From positions 1-19,204 of the forward strand of contig JACFNM010000034.1 of NCBI GenBank assembly GCA_019454915.1: 19,204 nt of DNA. The letters are read 5' to 3'. The notes beneath the pieces are model-generated. The model worked only from the letters and a program-made list of their open reading frames with translations, ran no database searches and had not been told where the DNA came from. This DNA is from Chitinophagaceae bacterium. GTDB lineage: Bacteria > Bacteroidota > Bacteroidia > Chitinophagales > Chitinophagaceae. Of this stretch, positions 1 to 9,900 are shown in pieces (position 1 is the stretch's first letter; each line of letters starts with the position of its first letter). A program made the translations under genes and the position numbers.

Positions 1-1067
1 TGAAGAATGAAGACGACATGGCTCACAATCTGGTGATTACAAAACCAGGCTCCCGGTTGAAGGTGGTCAACGCCGCGATGCAGTTAGCAGAGAAAGGTCC
101 GCAGTTGAATTATGTACCGCCGGGAGAAGATGTGCTCAGGTTTATACCGGTGATTTCCCCCGGTCAGGAGAAGTCCGTTATTTTTGTCGCACCCCAGACT
201 CCGGGTGTCTATCCTTATGTGTGTACGTATCCGGGTCACGGATTTGTAATGTATGGTGCGATGTACGTGATGAAAGAAGGCTATATGCCTGACATTCGGA
301 AGGACACCCATCTGCCTGAAGCCAGGAGAAATGAAGATGCTAAAAATAGAAATGAAAGTATTCAGGAGATTGATGCTCAAAATTTAAGGAACCCAAAATC
401 AGGGAAAGATTCTCTGTCGGAGAAAAAAAAGCAATCAGACGATTCACGGAAAGCCAGTGAAGTCGTTGGTGCCATAAAAAGCCCTCATCCCTACGAGCTT
501 GTACCTCCTTACTGGTATCATACCATGATTGATGGTGTTAGCCCGGCTGTCATAGCAGCCCATCTTCCGCAACGGCTATCGTATGTTTGGGATACAGAAA
601 ATTGCAGGATGAGAAAAGCCTGGAAAGGCGATTTCCTGGATATGAGCGATTTGTGGAAAGGGCATTTTAATGCGTCGGCAAAAATCCTGGGAGATATCTT
701 TTGGGAAGGTGATCATGAATTTCCCATCAGGTTGGGTAGCAAGGATACGAAAACGGTTTCAATTAAATATCTGGGATATCGTCTCGTCAATCAATATCCG
801 GAGTTTCATTACCGGATGGACGATACGGATATTTTTGAATTAATCCGGGAGAAGCCCGATGGTAACGGATTGATCCGATATTTCCGGATTCCTCAGTCAT
901 CAGTACCGGTCCGTTTCTTATTGAACGAAGAAGAGGATTCCATAGAGTATGAATTTTCTGCGGGAAAAAAGAATGGTAATTATCTGGAGCTTAGCCCCCG
1001 GGAGGCGGAATCATTTTCTGTTACGATGACAAGTTATTACCTGGCCTATAAATATAAAAAGAAGTAA
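1..1067 (+). CDS. Azurin-like cupredoxin with uncharacterised C-terminal domain, copy A (5' partial)
   Basis: This is an exported copper protein, probably an electron carrier. The reading frame is open to the window edge, and codons before the first ATG (position 18) align with the paralogue at 11518, so the true start and signal peptide lie outside the window. Counting from that ATG, H3 (in MAHN), C69, H74 and M78 reproduce the azurin spacing C-x4-H-x3-M and the upstream His-Asn, so all four type 1 copper ligands are present. Residues about 100-155 form a highly charged Lys/Glu/Asp/Ser linker that the paralogue lacks. Residues about 160-345 form a second domain (CRMRKAWKGDFLD, WKGH, GYRLVNQYPEFHYRMD), known to me from cytochrome and cupredoxin proteins of Planctomycetes-type clusters but without assigned function. 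An amidohydrolase gene follows after 51 bases. The copper site is secure; the redox partner is inferred. Confidence 0.85.
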   Translation, partial: KNEDDMAHNLVITKPGSRLKVVNAAMQLAEKGPQLNYVPPGEDVLRFIPVISPGQEKSVIFVAPQTPGVYPYVCTYPGHGFVMYGAMYVMKEGYMPDIRKDTHLPEARRNEDAKNRNESIQEIDAQNLRNPKSGKDSLSEKKKQSDDSRKASEVVGAIKSPHPYELVPPYWYHTMIDGVSPAVIAAHLPQRLSYVWDTENCRMRKAWKGDFLDMSDLWKGHFNASAKILGDIFWEGDHEFPIRLGSKDTKTVSIKYLGYRLVNQYPEFHYRMDDTDIFELIREKPDGNGLIRYFRIPQSSVPVRFLLNEEEDSIEYEFSAGKKNGNYLELSPREAESFSVTMTSYYLAYKYKKK

Positions 1068-1118
1068 CCGGGTTGTGAATCATTGATTCTTAACCTCCCA
1101 ATTTGAATAAAGTATTTC

Positions 1119-2078
1119 ATGACAGTAAGATCACATCGAAGGAAATTTATTCAAAATACTGTGCTGGCGGCATCTTCGTTGGCGGTGGGGAAAGAGTTAT
1201 CTGTGCCGTTCGTCGGGGAAGAAAATAGTAATTATCGCAACACTTCACCTTATTCATTGATGCGGGAGGTGATGAGATACCGGAAAATTGACGCTTATGC
1301 CAATGCCTACGCAGATGAAGGAATAGCCCGAAAACAAATGGACTTTGCAGACCGATTGGGCATCGAAAAATTAATTCTGTCTGTACCCATAGCCAGAGAG
1401 ATGGGTAGAACACCGGAAGAAATCAGGAAATATAATGATTTGGTCATCAGGTCAGTTAAAAGATACCCTGAACGGTTGAGAGGGCAATTTACTTTGTCGC
1501 CCTTCTTTTTTAAAGAATCGGTTGATGAAATGAAACGCTGTATAGAAGAGGGAATGGTGGGTTTGAAATTGCACAACCAGTTCAAGATTAATGACCCGGT
1601 TGTGTATCCCGTTATTGAGCAATTTATTCCTTACCGCATGATGATTCATGTACATGGGGAGAGCCAGTTAGGTGTTGGCGGACACAGGATGAAATATGAT
1701 GTTCATAATACACCCACCATTTCCGTGCCTGAGGATTTTGCGGAAGTAGCTAAGCGATATCCGGAAGCGATGTTTCAGTATGCCCATATTGGTGGCGGTG
1801 GAGATTGGGAATATGCCTGTAAAGCGTTTGCAGACTATCCGAATATTTTCGTGGATGTGGGTGGCAGTAATAATGGCGGATATATGGTTGATTTTGCCGT
1901 GGAGACCCTGGGAGAGGATCGCGTATTCTTCGGTACGGACAGCTCTTATTATCAGGCTGTAGGAAATATTTTATCATGCGACCTAACAGTCAGACAAAAA
2001 GAGAAAATATTTTTTGAAAATTATAATACCATTTTAAAAAAATCAGGACGGGGTTTCAGTGATGATAAGAATAATTGA
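1119..2078 (+). CDS. Tat-exported amidohydrolase-2 family protein with altered metal site
   Basis: This is a TIM-barrel protein of the amidohydrolase-2 family (PF04909), whose members hydrolyse or decarboxylate small molecules and lactones. The N-terminus has a twin-arginine motif (HRRKFIQ, residues 6-12) and a hydrophobic stretch ending near residue 23, so export by the Tat system is expected. Visible barrel motifs are GLKLH (148-152), HVHGES (177-182), YAHIGGGGDW (221-230) and FFGTD (270-274), which supply the strand-5 and strand-6 histidines and the strand-8 aspartate. The strand-1 HxH motif that normally follows KIDA is replaced by Y60-A-N62, so the metal site is atypical and activity may be altered or lost. 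The gene lies between the copy A azurin (51 bases) and propeller (39 bases); the second copy of the module has no equivalent. The substrate is unknown; lactone or aldonate chemistry is only a contextual guess. Confidence 0.8.
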   Translation: MTVRSHRRKFIQNTVLAASSLAVGKELSVPFVGEENSNYRNTSPYSLMREVMRYRKIDAYANAYADEGIARKQMDFADRLGIEKLILSVPIAREMGRTPEEIRKYNDLVIRSVKRYPERLRGQFTLSPFFFKESVDEMKRCIEEGMVGLKLHNQFKINDPVVYPVIEQFIPYRMMIHVHGESQLGVGGHRMKYDVHNTPTISVPEDFAEVAKRYPEAMFQYAHIGGGGDWEYACKAFADYPNIFVDVGGSNNGGYMVDFAVETLGEDRVFFGTDSSYYQAVGNILSCDLTVRQKEKIFFENYNTILKKSGRGFSDDKNN

Positions 2079-2117
2079 ATATTCATTTTACAGACGGATT
2101 ATTATAAATACAAGACT

Positions 2118-3644
2118 ATGTACAGAAAAATTGTCGCTACGATAACCATTGTTGTTTTGTGTTTTTCTTATTGTCTGATAGTTAAGGCTCAGGGTACGCA
2201 AAATGGCTCCTATATAGTGGAAACAATCGAAACGCCTGAGGGATTAATCCCCCAGACTGGCGGAATTGATTTTTTGCCGGATGGCAGGTTGGTAGCTTGT
2301 TTTATGCGGGGTGAAGTGATGACTTATCATCCAAAAACAAAGGAATGGAAATTATTTGCCAGAGGTTTGTTGCTTCCGTTGGGAATACATGCGGTGAGTG
2401 ATAGGGAGGTTTTGGTGATGCAGTTTTCAGAACTTACACGGATTAAGGATACGGACGGTGATGGTGAGGGAGATGTATATGAAAGTGCGGCGCATGATTT
2501 CGGAATGTCCGGTAATTATCATGAGTTTAATTACGGTCCGGTTGAGGACCGGGAAGGCAATTTATACTTTGCACTGAATACTGCGTCCTCCGGTGGCGGA
2601 ATTCGTTCAATTGTGAGAGGTAAGTTTAATCGTTGGGGTCGGGATGGAATTGATGGTCATAAAGAAATGTTTTCGGTAGTGCCGTACAGGGGTTGGGTCA
2701 TGCAGTTGACACGAGAAGGGAAATTATTACCCTATGCTTCCGGGTTTCGCTCTCCCAATGGGTTAGGTTATAGCCCTGATGGGCATTTGTATGTAACGGA
2801 TAACCAAAGCGATTGGGTACCTACCAGCGCGTTGTTTGATGTAAAGCTGGGTCGCTTCTACGGCCACCCTGCAAGTCTTGTATGGACGAAAGAATGGGAG
2901 AGCAGAAATCCTTTTGATGCTCAGGTGGAAGAGTTGAACAGGATGAGAACGTTACCCATTGTTCAATTTCCACAGGGTATTATGGCAAATTCCCCTTCTC
3001 AGCCAGTTGTTGATATCACGGAGGGAAAGTTTGGCCCTTTTTTCAATCAGTTGTTTATCGGCGAAATGAATCGTGACCGGATATTACGGGTTATGCTGGA
3101 AGAAGTAGAGGGCGAGCTTCAGGGTGCCTGTGTGCCATTTATGGACGGACATGGATTAACGGTTGGTAACAACCGCCTTGCTTTTGCGGAAGATGGAAGC
3201 CTGTGGATTGGTAAAGTCAGTTTTGGGGGCTGGGTTGGTCAATCCGGTATTCAAAGAATTATTTTTACGGGAGAGCAACCGATGGATGTTTATACCATGA
3301 AGCTTACCGATACCGGGTTTGAATTGACTTTTACTCAACCGGTAGATCCTTCGGCAATAGCTTCACCCGAAAACTTCAGCATCAGGCGTTACCGTTATGA
3401 ATATAAAAAGAAAGATATTAATGAAGGAGTAGATGTCGCTAATCAGACCGATGTAAAACAAATGACAATTACCGGCTTGAAACTCTCAGAAGATGGCAGG
3501 AAGATTTTTATGTCGCTTGATGATTTGCAAGCCGGTTTTATATATGAATTAAAGATGCAGCATATAAAAAGTATTCAGGGTAAAACACTTGAGAATAATC
3601 TTATCTGTTATACACTTAATAAGTTGCTGCCAAAGGATAAATGA
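2118..3644 (+). CDS. Secreted sorbosone-dehydrogenase-like beta-propeller, copy A
   Basis: The protein (508 aa) is predicted to be a six-bladed propeller of the soluble PQQ glucose/sorbosone dehydrogenase superfamily. A type I signal peptide ends near A24-Q25. The propeller occupies residues about 30-385. It contains a calcium-loop-like DTDGDGEGD (111-119), NYHEFNYGP (133-141), GFRSPNG (209-215) and FYGHP (247-251). H135 and R211 align by eye with the catalytic His and Arg of soluble PQQ glucose dehydrogenase, so a quinoprotein oxidoreductase is plausible. Residues about 388-505 form an Ig-like or SwmB-like domain. No CxxCH heme motif is present, so electrons would need an external acceptor, such as the neighbouring azurin. 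It is clearly homologous over its full length to the gene at 12654. A 139-base gap follows before the next gene. Substrate and PQQ binding are inferred. Confidence 0.82.
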   Translation: MYRKIVATITIVVLCFSYCLIVKAQGTQNGSYIVETIETPEGLIPQTGGIDFLPDGRLVACFMRGEVMTYHPKTKEWKLFARGLLLPLGIHAVSDREVLVMQFSELTRIKDTDGDGEGDVYESAAHDFGMSGNYHEFNYGPVEDREGNLYFALNTASSGGGIRSIVRGKFNRWGRDGIDGHKEMFSVVPYRGWVMQLTREGKLLPYASGFRSPNGLGYSPDGHLYVTDNQSDWVPTSALFDVKLGRFYGHPASLVWTKEWESRNPFDAQVEELNRMRTLPIVQFPQGIMANSPSQPVVDITEGKFGPFFNQLFIGEMNRDRILRVMLEEVEGELQGACVPFMDGHGLTVGNNRLAFAEDGSLWIGKVSFGGWVGQSGIQRIIFTGEQPMDVYTMKLTDTGFELTFTQPVDPSAIASPENFSIRRYRYEYKKKDINEGVDVANQTDVKQMTITGLKLSEDGRKIFMSLDDLQAGFIYELKMQHIKSIQGKTLENNLICYTLNKLLPKDK

Positions 3645-3783
3645 TAAGAATAGTGGAATTTCATTCTTTGAGATGATGAACACGTTAGCGGGGTAAAAAA
3701 AGGAACTCATCTATTTTTATAAGTAGTCTGTTTTCCCGCGACCAAAATGAACAGATTTTCTTACCTTAAGAATTGAATCTCTA

Positions 3784-5325
3784 ATGTTAATAATCATGGG
3801 TAAGCAATTTTTTTCGACTGTTTCTGACATGCTGAGATGGATTAAGCCGATGCATTTTTTTATACTGACTATGCTGGTATTCTCACCGGTTTTCGGTATG
3901 GCTCAGCTCAAAGCCGGAGTTGGGAAGATGGATATCACCGACTATCAAAGCGGTCCGGTTAATGATCCCCTGTTTGCCAAGGCTTTGGTATTGGATGACG
4001 GAACGACGAAGATGGTCATTATAACTTTGGATGTAGTGGCTATAGCGGAAATAGGGCCCATTAAGGGAGATTATTTGAACGAAGTACGTTTGGGGATTCA
4101 AAAAGATTTACATATTGATCCGTCCCATGTGCTGGTCAATGTAAGTCACTGCCATGGTATCGTGCGGAGAGATGTGACGTCACTGACCATTGAGGCGGTA
4201 AAGCAGGCAGCCGCTCGTATGGTTCCGGTAAGAGTAGGGGCAGGTAAGGGATTCGAAAACAGAATCATGGAGAACAGGAGATATCTGATGAAGGATGGCA
4301 CTCAGGTGGATGTGCGGCGCGCGTATTCTTTACCTCCTGATGAAGAGATTGCGTCTGTTGGCCCTGTTGATCCGGAGATTGGTATCGTTCGTTTTGACCG
4401 GACAAATGGGAAACCCCTGGCTGTACTATATCAGTTTTCTATGCATCCCATTGAAGGAGTACCCGGCGGCGGGAATACGGCCGATATTACTGGTTTTGCA
4501 TCAAAAGTTATAGAAGACAATCTGGACGGAGCCATGGCTCTTTTTATGCAGGCTTGCGGGGGTGACATCAATCCTATAAACTATAAAAACCTGGAGTCTC
4601 CACCGGACGCAGAACCGTTGGGGAATATGCTGGGCTTGAGCACTTTAAAAGCTTTGCAAAGCATCAAAACAGCTCCCTCCGGAAAGATAAAACTGATTAA
4701 TGAAAAGATGGAACTACCTGTTTCCGATTTTCAAAGGCGCATAGACACTTTGGAAGCCAAAGAATTGCGGCTGCTTCGATCCCTGAAAGGAACGGATATC
4801 AATTTAAAGATGTTCATTCCGCTGCTGATAAAATATCAGTATGCTAAAGAGTATCCTTCATTTTATGCGCAACGCTATCTGACAGATCAACAATTAGGCA
4901 GAAAAGATATGACGCATCTGGATAGGATAAACAGAAAGGACATGGAAAACTACCGAAACAATATCTATATCATGGAGCATTTAACCAGAGTTCAGGAAAA
5001 CCTCCGGCTGGTAAAAATGCATCAGGAAAAATCGGGTGAGATGAAAACTATCGAAGTGGAAATGGTAGCCGTTAAGATCGGCAATATGAAAATGCTTACG
5101 TTTCCCGGTGAATTAACGGTACAAATCGGGCTGAACCTGAAAAAGAAATCACCGTTTGAAAATACCTTTATTACGGGATACACCAATGGATATATCTATT
5201 ATGCGCCTACCGCCGAACAATTAAGAAACACCGGGGAAGCACAGGAAGATTGTGATACCGTCCTCGCACCGGAATGGCAGGAATTGTTTGAAACCAAGGC
5301 GCTTCAGATGTTAAACCGATTATAA
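3784..5325 (+). CDS. Neutral/alkaline ceramidase N-terminal-like hydrolase, exported
   Basis: This is a predicted zinc hydrolase related to the N-terminal domain of neutral/alkaline non-lysosomal ceramidases (PF04734). Family signatures are LKAGVGKMDIT (42-52), LVNVSHCHG (117-125, with H122 and H124), FSMHP (218-222, with H221) and MQACGGDINP (255-264), equivalent to the ceramidase segment around the catalytic serine. That segment has Cys-Gly-Gly here, without an obvious serine. The protein (513 aa) is shorter than true ceramidases, and I see no clear C-terminal Ig-like domain. The first ATG gives an odd N-terminus; M16 (position 3829) gives a better signal peptide, cut near A40-Q41, and is the likelier start. 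The beta-helix gene follows after only 17 bases, suggesting co-transcription. In a sugar-oxidation context, an ester or amide substrate other than ceramide is possible. Confidence 0.75.
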   Translation: MLIIMGKQFFSTVSDMLRWIKPMHFFILTMLVFSPVFGMAQLKAGVGKMDITDYQSGPVNDPLFAKALVLDDGTTKMVIITLDVVAIAEIGPIKGDYLNEVRLGIQKDLHIDPSHVLVNVSHCHGIVRRDVTSLTIEAVKQAAARMVPVRVGAGKGFENRIMENRRYLMKDGTQVDVRRAYSLPPDEEIASVGPVDPEIGIVRFDRTNGKPLAVLYQFSMHPIEGVPGGGNTADITGFASKVIEDNLDGAMALFMQACGGDINPINYKNLESPPDAEPLGNMLGLSTLKALQSIKTAPSGKIKLINEKMELPVSDFQRRIDTLEAKELRLLRSLKGTDINLKMFIPLLIKYQYAKEYPSFYAQRYLTDQQLGRKDMTHLDRINRKDMENYRNNIYIMEHLTRVQENLRLVKMHQEKSGEMKTIEVEMVAVKIGNMKMLTFPGELTVQIGLNLKKKSPFENTFITGYTNGYIYYAPTAEQLRNTGEAQEDCDTVLAPEWQELFETKALQMLNRL

Positions 5326-5342
5326 TACAGCTATTTCACTTT

Positions 5343-6779
5343 ATGCATAGACTATTGACTGGAATTGGTTTTTTCTTCTTTTTTGGAGTGGAACTTTGTT
5401 ATGCTACCAACGTGAAAGATTTTGGTGCCAGGGGAGATGGTATTACGGATGATACACAGGCCATTTCCTTGGCTGTTTCTTCAGCGAAAGACGGCTATCT
5501 CGAATTTCCGAAGGGGGTATATAAAATAACCCGGACAATATGGATTAATCTCATCGAAGACGGGCCATTAGGTATAACGGGTACAGGCGGTAGCGCCCGG
5601 ATCTTAATGAGCGGTGAAGGTCCAGCATTTCTCTTTACCGGCTCGCATCAGGGCACTGCCGATCCGTCAACGGTTACACAGGTTACCGGAGACCGGGAAC
5701 GGATGCCCCTTATTTCATCCCTGGAAATTAAGGGGGAACACGTGAACGCTGATGGCATAGAAATCAGAAATGTGCTCATGCCTGTTTTGAAGAGCGTGTT
5801 GATTCGTGACGTGAGAAATGGAGTTCACTTCACATCCAGAAACCGGAATATTATTATTAGCGATTGCCATATTTATGATGCCCGCGGTATAGGAATATTT
5901 TTGGATAAAGTGAATATCCACCAGATGATCATCAGCAATAGCCATATCAGTTATTGCCGGCTGGGGGGGATTAATATCATCGGTAGTGAAATCAGAAATC
6001 TTCAGATTACCGGAAATGATATAGAATATAATTGCAGCGAAAATGGTAGTCACGCTGCGGATATCCTTATTGATTGTTCTCAGTCAGGTAGTGTGAGAGA
6101 AGGAACGATTTCAGGCAATACCATACAGGCAGTGCCCAGTCCGTCCGGTGCAAATATTCGTTTCGCCGGTTTGGCTACCAATCCGGATAAAATCGGTTTA
6201 TTTAGTATTACCGGTAATCATATCAGTAACCAGCAGGTGAATATTCAATTGGAACATTGTCGTGGGGTCAGCATTACCGGAAATACTTTTATCCGGGGTT
6301 ATGAAAGACATATTGTATTTGATGATTGTAAGAACATAGTATTGACCGGGAACGTATTCGATCATAATGAAGATTATTTTCCGAATGGGTTGAAGGCTTC
6401 CGGAGGAATTACCCTAAACAACAGCAAAGGACTGATGGTATCAGACAATGTGCTGGATGGTTCGGGTACGGAAGAATCCGAAAGTGATTACGCCTCGGTG
6501 AAAATTAAGGACTGTGAAGAAGTCATATTACGCGGAATGATTATAGGGAATAATACCCGGCGTGGAATACATATTGATAACAGCCGCTCTGTGAGAATGA
6601 CGGATTGTATTATTGGTCAAAGGCGCGATCGAAAGCCTGAGTCAATTGCTGTAATGCTGACGGGTAATTGTGATGCTTCTATAGTAAAAGATAATACCAT
6701 TTACGCCAATAAAAAAGAAGCAATAGTAAATACAGCGAATGGTGTCGTAGTGAAGGAAAACACTTTATTAGATTATTAA
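5343..6779 (+). CDS. Secreted right-handed parallel beta-helix protein (pectate lyase 3 superfamily)
   Basis: The N-terminus has a signal peptide with a run of phenylalanines, cut near A21. It is followed by NVKDFGARGDGITDDTQAI (residues 23-41), the hallmark start of the pectate-lyase-3 / GH28-like beta-helix fold (PF12708). Residues about 90-475 then show many short helical turns rich in Asn, Gly and Ile (ITGNDIEYN, ISGNTI, ITGNTFIRG, LTGNVFDHN, VKENTLLDY), as in parallel beta-helices. Proteins of this fold lyse, hydrolyse or epimerise polysaccharides, but I see no convincing catalytic Asp pair or lyase Arg/Lys set, so the reaction is not assigned. The gene begins 17 bases after the ceramidase-like gene and is followed by about 218 bases before the next likely start, which may hold a second promoter. 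A glycan-active or structural role in the envelope is inferred. Confidence 0.82.
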   Translation: MHRLLTGIGFFFFFGVELCYATNVKDFGARGDGITDDTQAISLAVSSAKDGYLEFPKGVYKITRTIWINLIEDGPLGITGTGGSARILMSGEGPAFLFTGSHQGTADPSTVTQVTGDRERMPLISSLEIKGEHVNADGIEIRNVLMPVLKSVLIRDVRNGVHFTSRNRNIIISDCHIYDARGIGIFLDKVNIHQMIISNSHISYCRLGGINIIGSEIRNLQITGNDIEYNCSENGSHAADILIDCSQSGSVREGTISGNTIQAVPSPSGANIRFAGLATNPDKIGLFSITGNHISNQQVNIQLEHCRGVSITGNTFIRGYERHIVFDDCKNIVLTGNVFDHNEDYFPNGLKASGGITLNNSKGLMVSDNVLDGSGTEESESDYASVKIKDCEEVILRGMIIGNNTRRGIHIDNSRSVRMTDCIIGQRRDRKPESIAVMLTGNCDASIVKDNTIYANKKEAIVNTANGVVVKENTLLDY

Positions 6780-6997
6780 CGACCGGAGGCTTAATTTAGA
6801 TAACCGGTAAAGCCCGGCGGATTTTACGTTCGGCCTGTTAAACAAGGAAAGAAGATTGATGCCGGAATAAAATATTCTTGTGAACGCTTTTCAAGTCAGC
6901 GATACTGTAAACCTTTTCATGTAAGAAGTTCCGGTTTTCAGTTGTTTCCTAAGCTACCGTGAAATACCGGTTTAAATATGTAAATAATGAATCCATT

Positions 6998-9900
6998 ATG
7001 CAGTTGAACAAAAAAATATGCTGGTATTTAATGATATTACTTTTAGCAGGTGGGCCGGCATGTAATAACAACGGTAATAAGCAGCAACCCACGAAAAGAA
7101 GTATAGACGATATTTCGGCCAATGAAGATGTAGCGAGATACCTGAAAAATTTTAAAGGACTCGGAGCACTGACGGATTCCAGTTCTCCTACCCCGGCGTT
7201 GGAATCTATGGCTAAATTCAAAGTAACCGGCGATCTGGCTATGGATTTGGTTTTATCAGAGCCCAGAGTAGTTCAACCGGTAGAGATGAGTTTTGATTCC
7301 CGGGGCAGGCTGTGGGTGGTGCAATATTCACAATACCCTTTTCCACAGGGGTTGAAAGTGGTGAGTGTAGATAATTACCTAAGATTCCAATATGATGCTG
7401 TTCCGCTGGCACCACCGGAAGGTGTTAAAGGGGCAGACAAAATCACCATATTTGAAGATACCGATGGCGACGGTGAATACGATAAGTCAACCGACGCCAT
7501 TACAGGCCTTAATATTGCCACCAGCGTAATAACCGGCAGAGGGAAAGTGTGGGTGCTCAATCCTCCTTATCTTCTGGCTTATCCTGATCCGGATAGAGAC
7601 GGAATTCCCAACGGCAATCCGGAAGCAGTACTATCCGGATTTGGTATGGAAGATTTGCATGCCGTAGCCAACAGTCTGCGTTGGGGTCCGGATGGCTGGT
7701 TGTATGGAGGGCAGGGAAGTACCACTACTGCGAATATCAGCTCTTCAGTGACCAAAAATGTATCTTTTTTAGGGCAGGTGATATGGAGATATAATGTGGA
7801 TACTCATGAGTTTGAAGTGTTCGCCGAAGGAGGCGGAAATACATTTAACGTAGAATTCGATAGCAAGGGGAGAGTTTTTTCCGGTAATAACGGATACGAT
7901 CGGGGACCCAATTTTAAGCAGGGCGCATATTATCCCAGAAGTTTGGGTAAGCATGGCGCTTATACCAACCCGTTTACTTTTGGAAATCTCCCGAACATGG
8001 AATTGGTTGGCGAAAAGAAAAGATTTACTCATTCTTTGATTCGGTATGAAGGAGGAAAATTGCCCTCCCGTTTTGAGGGGAAGATGATTGCTGTAAATCC
8101 GCTGCTCCATTATGTACAGCTCACCCGTTTTGAGCCGGATGGATCTACGCTGAAGAATATAGATGAGGAGCGGATTGTGGAAACTAATGACCGTTGGTTT
8201 CGCCCGGTAAACATTAAAGCGGGACCCGATGGCGGAGTTTATATTGCCGATTGGTATGACAGCAGATTATCCAACACCGATCCACGTGATACCTGGAATA
8301 AAACGACCGGAAGAATTTACCGGTTGCGCGGTAAGGAAGGTGTGAAGGGAATTGCTCCTTTCGATTTATCACAATACGATGCGAAAAAATTATTAGAACT
8401 GTTGAAGAGTGAAAACAAGTGGTTTCGCCAACATGCACGCAGAGAGCTGGCAGACAGAAAAGATCAGTCGGTACTACCTGATTTGATATCCATGCTTCAG
8501 TCGAAAAACGGTCAGGATGCACTGGAAGCGCTTTGGGCAATTCATGTCTGCGGTGGATTTAATGACGATATAGCCGGTACTGCCATTCACCATCAGGATC
8601 CATACGTTCGTGAATGGGGGGTGCGCTTATCCGGTGACAAGAAGCAAGTAACACCCAAAATCGGTCAACAGTTAATCCAACTGGCGGCAACAGAAAAAAA
8701 CGCCGAAGTGAGAAGCCAGTTAGCGTGTACCGCAAAAAGATTACCGGCGAAAGATGCTTTTCCAATTATTGAAAACTTATTGAAATTTCATCCGGAGGAT
8801 GCCAAAGATCCCGATATACCTATGCTTATCTGGTGGGCGCTGGAATCAAAAGCAGAAACAGATCGCAGAGGTGTGGTCTCCATGTTCCAGGATCAATCTA
8901 TATGGCGAAGTAAGATCGTTCAGCAGGTATTGCTCAGCCGGATAATGAAGCGCTATATCATAGCGGGAGGTGAAGATAATTTTTCGGTAGCTGCTGAATT
9001 GATTAAAATGGCACCGACAACACAATTGAAGAAGGGTATGGTAAGTGCGGTACACGAAGGATTAGGCGGACAGGATCTGGTGAGCTTATCTCTTCAACTG
9101 CTGAATGTAATTCGCCCCTTCGAATCGGATCTGTTTGGAGGACCTTTGGCTTTAGGTATCCGTAGTGGAGACAGTAAGTCCATTAAGCAGGCATTGACTA
9201 TTATAGGCGATGATCACGCAAGCATAGATAGTCGGCTGACATATACAAAACTATTAAGTGAAGTAAACCAGCCTGAGGCAGTATTTACCCTGATGAATGT
9301 AGTGGAGAGTGCCAGGACTTCTCCTGCACTTAGAGATGTAGCATTACAGGCACTCGGAAGATATGACAGCGCACGAATAGGCACACAGGTTATAAAAGCT
9401 TATCCGGGATTCAGAGGTGATGCAGGTAACCGGATGGCTGCGATAAATCTGTTAGTCAGCAGGCGCGGTTGGACAGAAGAACTGTTAAAAACCATTGATG
9501 AAAAGAAAACGATCAGCAGGGAAGATGTCTCTGATCAGGCGATACACAGAATGCGATTACTGAATGATCCAGAGATTACACAGATAGTTGATCGCCTATG
9601 GCCGAACTCAAAGCCACTTTCTCCTTCAGCCTTGAATGAGGAGATGGTGAAGTATGCGAAGATTTTGAAATCAGGTAAGGGGGATGCGGATAAGGGACGC
9701 ATGATTTATCTGGCTCAATGCGGAATGTGCCATCGGCTTTACGATGCCGGAGGTAACATCGGTCCTGATCTTACAGGATATGAACGAAGCAACCTGAATT
9801 ATTTGTTACAAAATATTGTTGACCCAAATGCTTATATCCGGGAGGGATACGGCGTTTATCAGATAACTACAACCGATGGGCGAACCCTGGAGGGAAAAAT

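Larger units (their letters stand above)
1..3644 (+). repeat. Diverged duplicated module, copy A (azurin, amidohydrolase, propeller)
   Basis: The azurin-like and propeller proteins encoded here are paralogous to those at 11518-14156 and lie in the same order and orientation. The amidohydrolase between them has no counterpart in the other copy. The two copies are similar as proteins but clearly diverged at the nucleotide level, so this is an old duplication or separate acquisition, not a recent repeat. Confidence 0.75.

Noticed and set aside
6959..6997. GTG start giving a longer N-terminus for the PVC-type lipoprotein.
   Set aside because: The extra residues are polar and would bury the lipoprotein signal; the ATG at 6998 restores a normal signal.
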